Shown: in pieces, positions 7,401 to 9,448 of the stretch
How positions within the stretch are numbered: the first letter of the stretch is position 1
Layout of the letters: each line of letters starts with the position of its first letter
Origin: an uncultured Chloroflexota bacterium
GTDB lineage: Bacteria; Chloroflexota; Anaerolineae; Aggregatilineales; Phototrophicaceae
Assembly: GCA_937927665.1 (NCBI GenBank)
Contig: CALBRY010000446.1
Coordinates: 1 to 9,448, forward strand
Reading direction: 5' to 3'
DNA length: 9,448 nt
Program-made: the position numbers and the translations under genes
Notes under the pieces: model-generated
Told to the model about the DNA's origin: nothing
Seen by the model: only the letters and a program-made list of their open reading frames with translations
Databases searched by the model: none

Positions 7401-8407
7401 ACGGTGCGAAGGGCGAAGAAATCGAAGCGGAACTCGGTCGCGCATGGCTCGTCGATCACGCTTGGCGTTTGATCACCGACCGCGCATGGTACTGGATTCA
7501 GACCGAAGATTACGATCCCATGGCATACGAGGACGACGACGAAGTGCGCCGCCTGTATGTGCATCAGTGGTTGGATGGGCGCGGTTACGACGGCGAAGAA
7601 CTGCTCCACAACACCGACTATGCGCGGCGTGCCGTGCTGGCGGAGTGGCTGCGCGAGCAGGGCTACGAGCCGACCGATCTCATCAACTGGGATAACGTTG
7701 AAATGAACAGCACGGAGCGGAAACGCCGCGATAAAAACGCGATGACCATCTCCGTACAACAGTGGATGCTCTGGGCAGACCCTGAAGTTGAAATCCCCGA
7801 AGGCGTTGAAGGGTGGGAACTGCTCCCCTACGCCGATAAGGTGATGTTCCGCACAGGCATGCCGATCCCGCACTACGGCAAGCACACGCTCTTTGACGGA
7901 CGCACGGGCGAACCCTTCGATCAGGCAGTGACAGTCGGCATGATCCACATGCTCAAGCTGGCGCACCTTGTCGAGGACAAAGTACACGCCCGCTCGACTG
8001 GTCCATACAGCCTTGTCACCCAGCAGCCGCTCGGCGGTAAGGCGCAGTTTGGCGGTCAGCGCTTCGGTGAAATGGAAGTGTGGGCGCTGGAAGCATACGG
8101 CGCGGCATACACGCTTCAAGAAATGCTCACCGTCAAGTCGGACGATGTGCAGGGTCGCGTGAAAACCTACGAAGCCATCATCAAGGGCGATCCCATCGAA
8201 GAACCGGGCATCCCGACGAGCTTCCGCGTGCTGGTCAAGGAACTGCAAAGCCTCGGCTTAGCGGTTGAGGCGATCAGCGAATCCGGCGAAGTCGTTCGCT
8301 TCGGTAAAGAAGATGAGCGCATGGTGCTGGGCAAGATCGGTAACAAAGACGGTCGCGGCTCAAACGGGGATATTCCCGCCATACTGGGCAGCGATTCACT
8401 CGACTAG
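4451..8407 (+). CDS. rpoB: DNA-directed RNA polymerase beta subunit
   Basis: 1318 residues; the beta subunit forms one pincer of RNA polymerase and part of its active site. The N-terminus (YARIPSVQALPSLIEVQLDS) is typical. Further landmarks are the rifampicin region (411-440, FGSSQLSQFMEQTNPLAEL), the RERAGFDVRDVHHSHYGR and CPIETPEGPNIGLIG blocks, EHDDANRALMG (629-639), the NYED acidic pair E763/D764, GDKMAGRHGNKG (913-924) and the C-terminal TGPYSLVTQQPLGGKAQFGG block. The E. coli SI2 insertion is absent. Two other insertions are present, at about 501-555 and 996-1144 (separate entries). Substitutions are E421 and T434 in the rifampicin pocket, and CWFGGN (756-761) in place of the usual PWxGYN. 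The start is TTG. The gene has its own promoter and terminator, and rpoC does not follow. The frame is intact throughout. Confidence 0.98.
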   Translation: MRRLGYTKSYARIPSVQALPSLIEVQLDSFNWFLAEGLAELFDEISPIESYNGNLKLYFPGKSREAQEFGLRYWFEEPKYSEETCLERDMSFAAPLYIRVALVNREAGDEVVISDIFLGDFPIMTETGTFIINGTERVVVSQLIRSPGVYFDAEEDRTTGRLLSNSKLIPDRGAWMEFETRKSDYLTIKFNRKRTIPVTILLRALAAVDDGLPGVQSPIQFGTDEEIIELYRQVDDNPDHHYIQATLKMEPVWELKKDQTIAQAALIEFYRRMRPGDPPTLDNAREYLESQLFDQRRYDLERVGRYKLNQRLGLDGLIPRTFRTVTKHDVVRLLERMININNGKIGKDDIDHLGNRRVKTVGELIQNKLRIGLRRTERVVKERMSIRESENLTPVALVNIRPIVASIREFFGSSQLSQFMEQTNPLAELTHKRTLSALGPGGLRRERAGFDVRDVHHSHYGRICPIETPEGPNIGLIGRLASYSRVNPYGFIETPYRKVVKFLAPSDPRLLGRLVREDVMTADETILAHDGDVATEKMIAAFVKAGIEQIPVQPFISGEIEYLSADREDDFVIAQANSPLDDINQFSTDRVSARFNQKFLFVPARRIDYMDVAARQIVGISASLIPFLEHDDANRALMGSNMQRQAVPLLAPDVPIVSTGMEQQAAYDSGQLLISDVDGEVSSVQGDRIVIHTTNGDERIYKLRKYNRSNQSTCVDQRPIVRKGQHVVKGSVLADSSSTYMGNLALGHDVLGAFVCWFGGNYEDAILISEDMLRADKFTSIHIEKHEVEARDTKLGPEEITYDIPNVGEDALKDLDEFGIVRIGAEVGPNDILVGKITPKGEKELSPEEKLLRAIFGEKAREVKDSSLRLPHGERGKVVDVKTFTRDEHPDLPAGVEKMVRVAVAQKRKLTVGDKMAGRHGNKGVISKIVPIEDMPYLSDGRSVEIILNPTGVPGRMNLGQVLEIHLGWAAERLGFRAITPVFDGAKGEEIEAELGRAWLVDHAWRLITDRAWYWIQTEDYDPMAYEDDDEVRRLYVHQWLDGRGYDGEELLHNTDYARRAVLAEWLREQGYEPTDLINWDNVEMNSTERKRRDKNAMTISVQQWMLWADPEVEIPEGVEGWELLPYADKVMFRTGMPIPHYGKHTLFDGRTGEPFDQAVTVGMIHMLKLAHLVEDKVHARSTGPYSLVTQQPLGGKAQFGGQRFGEMEVWALEAYGAAYTLQEMLTVKSDDVQGRVKTYEAIIKGDPIEEPGIPTSFRVLVKELQSLGLAVEAISESGEVVRFGKEDERMVLGKIGNKDGRGSNGDIPAILGSDSLD
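5951..6115 (+). other. RpoB insertion 1: about 52 extra residues after YRKV
   Basis: Residues about 501-555. E. coli RpoB goes from ETPYRKV to DEIHYLSA through a short turn; here the same flanks (ETPYRKV, GEIEYLSA) are separated by about 52 more residues. The inserted text includes LLGRLVREDV (510-519), an Asp/Gly turn, and AGIEQIPVQP (545-554). This resembles by eye the GRVxAEDV ... VKVRS barrel segment of beta-prime (RpoC), suggesting a small sandwich-barrel-hybrid type fold. The fold assignment is inference; the extra length is direct. Confidence 0.75.
7436..7882 (+). other. RpoB insertion 2: about 140 Trp-rich, acidic residues before the DGRTGE motif
   Basis: Residues about 996-1144. B. 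subtilis RpoB has about 10 residues between its FDGAREEDVWETL and LYDGRTGE; here FDGAKGEEIEAEL and LFDGRTGE lie about 149 residues apart. The insertion holds 10 of the protein's 17 tryptophans and an acidic run EDDDE (1027-1031). It is in frame, has no stop, and continues into perfectly conserved sequence on both sides, so it is a real protein segment and not an assembly fault. Confidence 0.85.
7535..7690 (+). repeat. Two 26-residue protein repeats inside RpoB insertion 2
   Basis: Residues 1029-1054 and 1055-1080 share the spaced pattern D-x2-RR-x5-WL-x3-GY-[DE]-x2-[DE]-L (D1030/D1056, RR 1033/1059, WL 1040/1066, GY 1045/1071, L1051/L1077). A weaker copy begins at W1015 (WIQTEDYD). The spacing is exact in the two main copies, but most other residues differ, so the duplication is old. 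Confidence 0.6.
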
Positions 8408-8424
8408 CGGTTCACTGTGAAATC

Positions 8425-8463
8425 AAAAAGCGGGCGATCCGGTTTCGGATCGCCCGCTTTTTT
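8425..8463. terminator. Bidirectional intrinsic terminator between rpoB and the converging secreted-protein gene
   Basis: Perfect 16-bp arms AAAAAGCGGGCGATCC (8425-8440) and GGATCGCCCGCTTTTT (8447-8462) enclose a 6-nt loop, with a T-run on each strand's 3' side. It begins 17 bp after the rpoB stop and also lies just past the stop of the minus-strand gene at 8485, so it can end both transcripts. Confidence 0.93.
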
Positions 8464-8558
8464 GCGTCTTACACAAGTCGTCCGTTACGGATTCGAGGGA
8501 ATCTCGCCCGCATCCGGCAGAGCACGACCGCCCCACACAACATCAAAGTTCGCGCCGA
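8425..8558. repeat. Direct repeat copy 1 (terminator plus 3' end of secreted-protein gene)
   Basis: Matches 9315-9448 at an exact 890-bp offset, with about 10 differences in 134 positions, five of them in the hairpin loop. Similarity stops abruptly on the left at the A-run of the hairpin. On the right copy 2 runs off the window, so the full repeat is longer than can be seen. Confidence 0.9.
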
Positions 8559-9192
8559 GCGATTCAGCCGTCACCCACACATAGCGCGCTTGGCACGCGA
8601 TGAACAGCTTATAGAAGCCGTCGCGCGCTTCGAGAATCCACCACGACGTACCTACGGGCAGCACGACCGCCGGATTGGTTCCAGCATTCAAGCGCGGAGC
8701 CCAATAGGTCGTAACCGGACCAATCACGCGCCCCTGACCGAGCAGCGGACTCGGCGGATACGGGCAGTCTGCCGTCGGCACAATCACTTCAATCGGATCA
8801 TAGCAGCCTTCCGGCGCAATTTCGGAATCGGAGTCAATCGCAACCGTGCGTGATGAGTCCGTATAAATCGTCACGGTGATCGTTGCCCCCGGAGCGGCGT
8901 TGATCGGGTACGAGTCGGAGAAATAAATATTCCCCTCATCGGTAATCTCTGCAACCATCCCGTCGATCACCAGATAGAAGTCAAAGCCGCCGCCGCCGCG
9001 CTTGGCAAACTGCGAAGCAGCAGGGCTTTTAGCCTCACGGATATCATAGACCTCGACGTAAAGCGTACAACCATCCGCGCCCGCACTCACGTTATAAGGA
9101 GGCACGCTAACACCGGCAAAGCTGGGCAGTACAGCCGCCGAAAAAAGGACAAACAGCGATAAGGCAAGTAACCCGAAACGCGCAAACTTCAT
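8485..9192 (-). CDS. Secreted protein with SH3b-like C-terminal domain
   Basis: 235 residues. A Sec signal peptide is clear: MKFAR, a hydrophobic core at about 7-22, and a likely cleavage after SFA (24-26); there is no lipobox Cys. The mature part has two sections. Residues about 35-125 are beta-rich (GCTLYVEVYDIRE, YLVIDGMVAEITDEGNIYFS, ATITVTIYTD). Residues about 152-213 look like a bacterial SH3 domain (GQGRVIGPVTTYWAPRLNAG, LPVGTSWWILEARDGFYKLF, YVWVTAESLG), a fold that often binds cell-wall or surface ligands. Four Cys (42, 130, 143, 200) could form two disulfides outside the membrane. The start is backed by AAGGA 7 nt upstream. The 121 bp upstream (9193-9313) hold only weak promoter candidates such as TATATT. 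I do not recognise a named family. A near-identical copy follows upstream of this gene. Confidence 0.85.
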   Translation of the reverse strand: MKFARFGLLALSLFVLFSAAVLPSFAGVSVPPYNVSAGADGCTLYVEVYDIREAKSPAASQFAKRGGGGFDFYLVIDGMVAEITDEGNIYFSDSYPINAAPGATITVTIYTDSSRTVAIDSDSEIAPEGCYDPIEVIVPTADCPYPPSPLLGQGRVIGPVTTYWAPRLNAGTNPAVVLPVGTSWWILEARDGFYKLFIACQARYVWVTAESLGANFDVVWGGRALPDAGEIPSNP

Positions 9193-9313
9193 GGCTTATT
9201 CCTTCATCTATAGTTATATGCTTCAGCCTGCAAATATACACGAATTTCATAAACACGCTGGCGTAAAGCAGTAAAGAAGTCGTAAAAGTTCTTATATAAC
9301 GCGCTGTAGGGGG

Positions 9314-9353
9314 AAAAAAGCGGGCGATCTGATGCTGGATCGCCCGCTTTTTT
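9314..9353. terminator. Intrinsic terminator of the second secreted-protein copy
   Basis: AAAAAAGCGGGCGATC (9314-9329) and GATCGCCCGCTTTTTT (9338-9353) form a perfect 16-bp stem with an 8-nt loop and T-runs on both strands. It is the counterpart of the hairpin at 8425-8463: the stem is the same, while the loop sequence differs. Confidence 0.9.
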
Positions 9354-9448
9354 GCATCTTACACAAATTGTCCGTTACGGATTCGAGGGAACTTCGCCCG
9401 CATCCGGCAGAGCACGACCGCCCCACACAACATCAAAGTTCGCGCCGA
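9315..9448. repeat. Direct repeat copy 2 (continues beyond the window)
   Basis: Counterpart of 8425-8558 at 890-bp offset, about 92% identical over the visible 134 bp. The sequence to its left (about 9193-9313) does not match the sequence left of copy 1 (the rpoB 3' end). Confidence 0.9.
9375..9448 (-). CDS. Tandem paralogue of the secreted SH3b-like protein, C-terminal 23 residues only
   Basis: The visible end reads GANFDVVWGGRALPDAGE then VPSNP and a TAA stop at 9375-9377. It differs from the end of the 8485-9192 protein by a single Ile-to-Val change. The rest lies beyond base 9448, so it cannot be said whether this copy is full length or intact. Confidence 0.85.
   Translation of the reverse strand, partial: GANFDVVWGGRALPDAGEVPSNP

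Noticed and set aside
7436..7882. RpoB insertion 2 as an intein or inserted mobile element
   Set aside because: No intein splice motifs (N-terminal Cys/Ser block, terminal HN-C/S/T) and no transposase, and the length is far too short for a typical intein; it reads as an in-frame domain insertion.
6182..8248. Long open frame of 688 codons on the minus strand inside rpoB
   Set aside because: It lies wholly antisense to the highly conserved rpoB frame, has no recognisable domain, and reflects codon bias of rpoB leaving few stops on the other strand.
1..9448. CRISPR array, tRNA, rRNA, prophage or defence system
   Set aside because: No regularly spaced repeats, cloverleaf, rRNA stretch, or phage or defence gene was recognised anywhere in the window.

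Overview
The window reads as ordinary chromosomal DNA of a bacterium, most likely a member of the Chloroflexota (Anaerolineae-like). This placement rests on family resemblance alone: a histidine kinase with an N-terminal 7TM sensor, a DUF3592-type protein, an ECF-like sigma factor followed by a one-TM protein, and an RpoB of unusual architecture. No rRNA, tRNA, CRISPR array, transposase or phage gene was seen.

Layout. Bases 1-481 (minus) hold the N-terminal part of a sulfotransferase that runs off the left edge. Bases 588-2336 (minus) encode a membrane histidine kinase (7TM-PAS-HisKA-HATPase) upstream of it on the same strand. A 139-bp divergent spacer separates the kinase from a plus-strand pair: a sigma-70 family (ECF-like) sigma factor (2476-3114) and, 6 bp later, a small one-TM protein (3121-3528) that is a candidate regulator of it. 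A two-TM DUF3592-like protein (3533-4084, minus) converges on this pair with a 4-bp gap.

The centre of interest is rpoB (4451-8407, plus). It has a TTG start behind a strong ribosome binding site and a 366-bp upstream region with a convincing sigma-70-type promoter, a weaker second one, and two inverted repeats. It is followed 17 bp after its stop by a strong hairpin terminator, so it appears to be transcribed alone. Neither rpoC nor rplJ/rplL is adjacent, which departs from the usual bacterial arrangement. The protein carries two insertions relative to E. coli and B. subtilis RpoB: about 52 residues after the rifampicin region, and about 140 tryptophan-rich residues near the C-terminus that contain a roughly 26-residue internal repeat. 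It also has substitutions in the rifampicin pocket and beside the conserved E-D pair near the active site.

The right end holds a secreted protein gene (8485-9192, minus) with an SH3b-like C-terminal part, and the 3' end of a near-identical tandem copy (9375-9448). Each copy has its own version of the same terminator hairpin. The two units are offset by exactly 890 bp, which indicates a tandem duplication of gene plus terminator.

Functionally the window mixes core transcription (RpoB, alternative sigma factor) with signalling and envelope proteins. No multi-gene defence or biosynthetic system is evident. The most unusual material is the structure and genomic isolation of rpoB.
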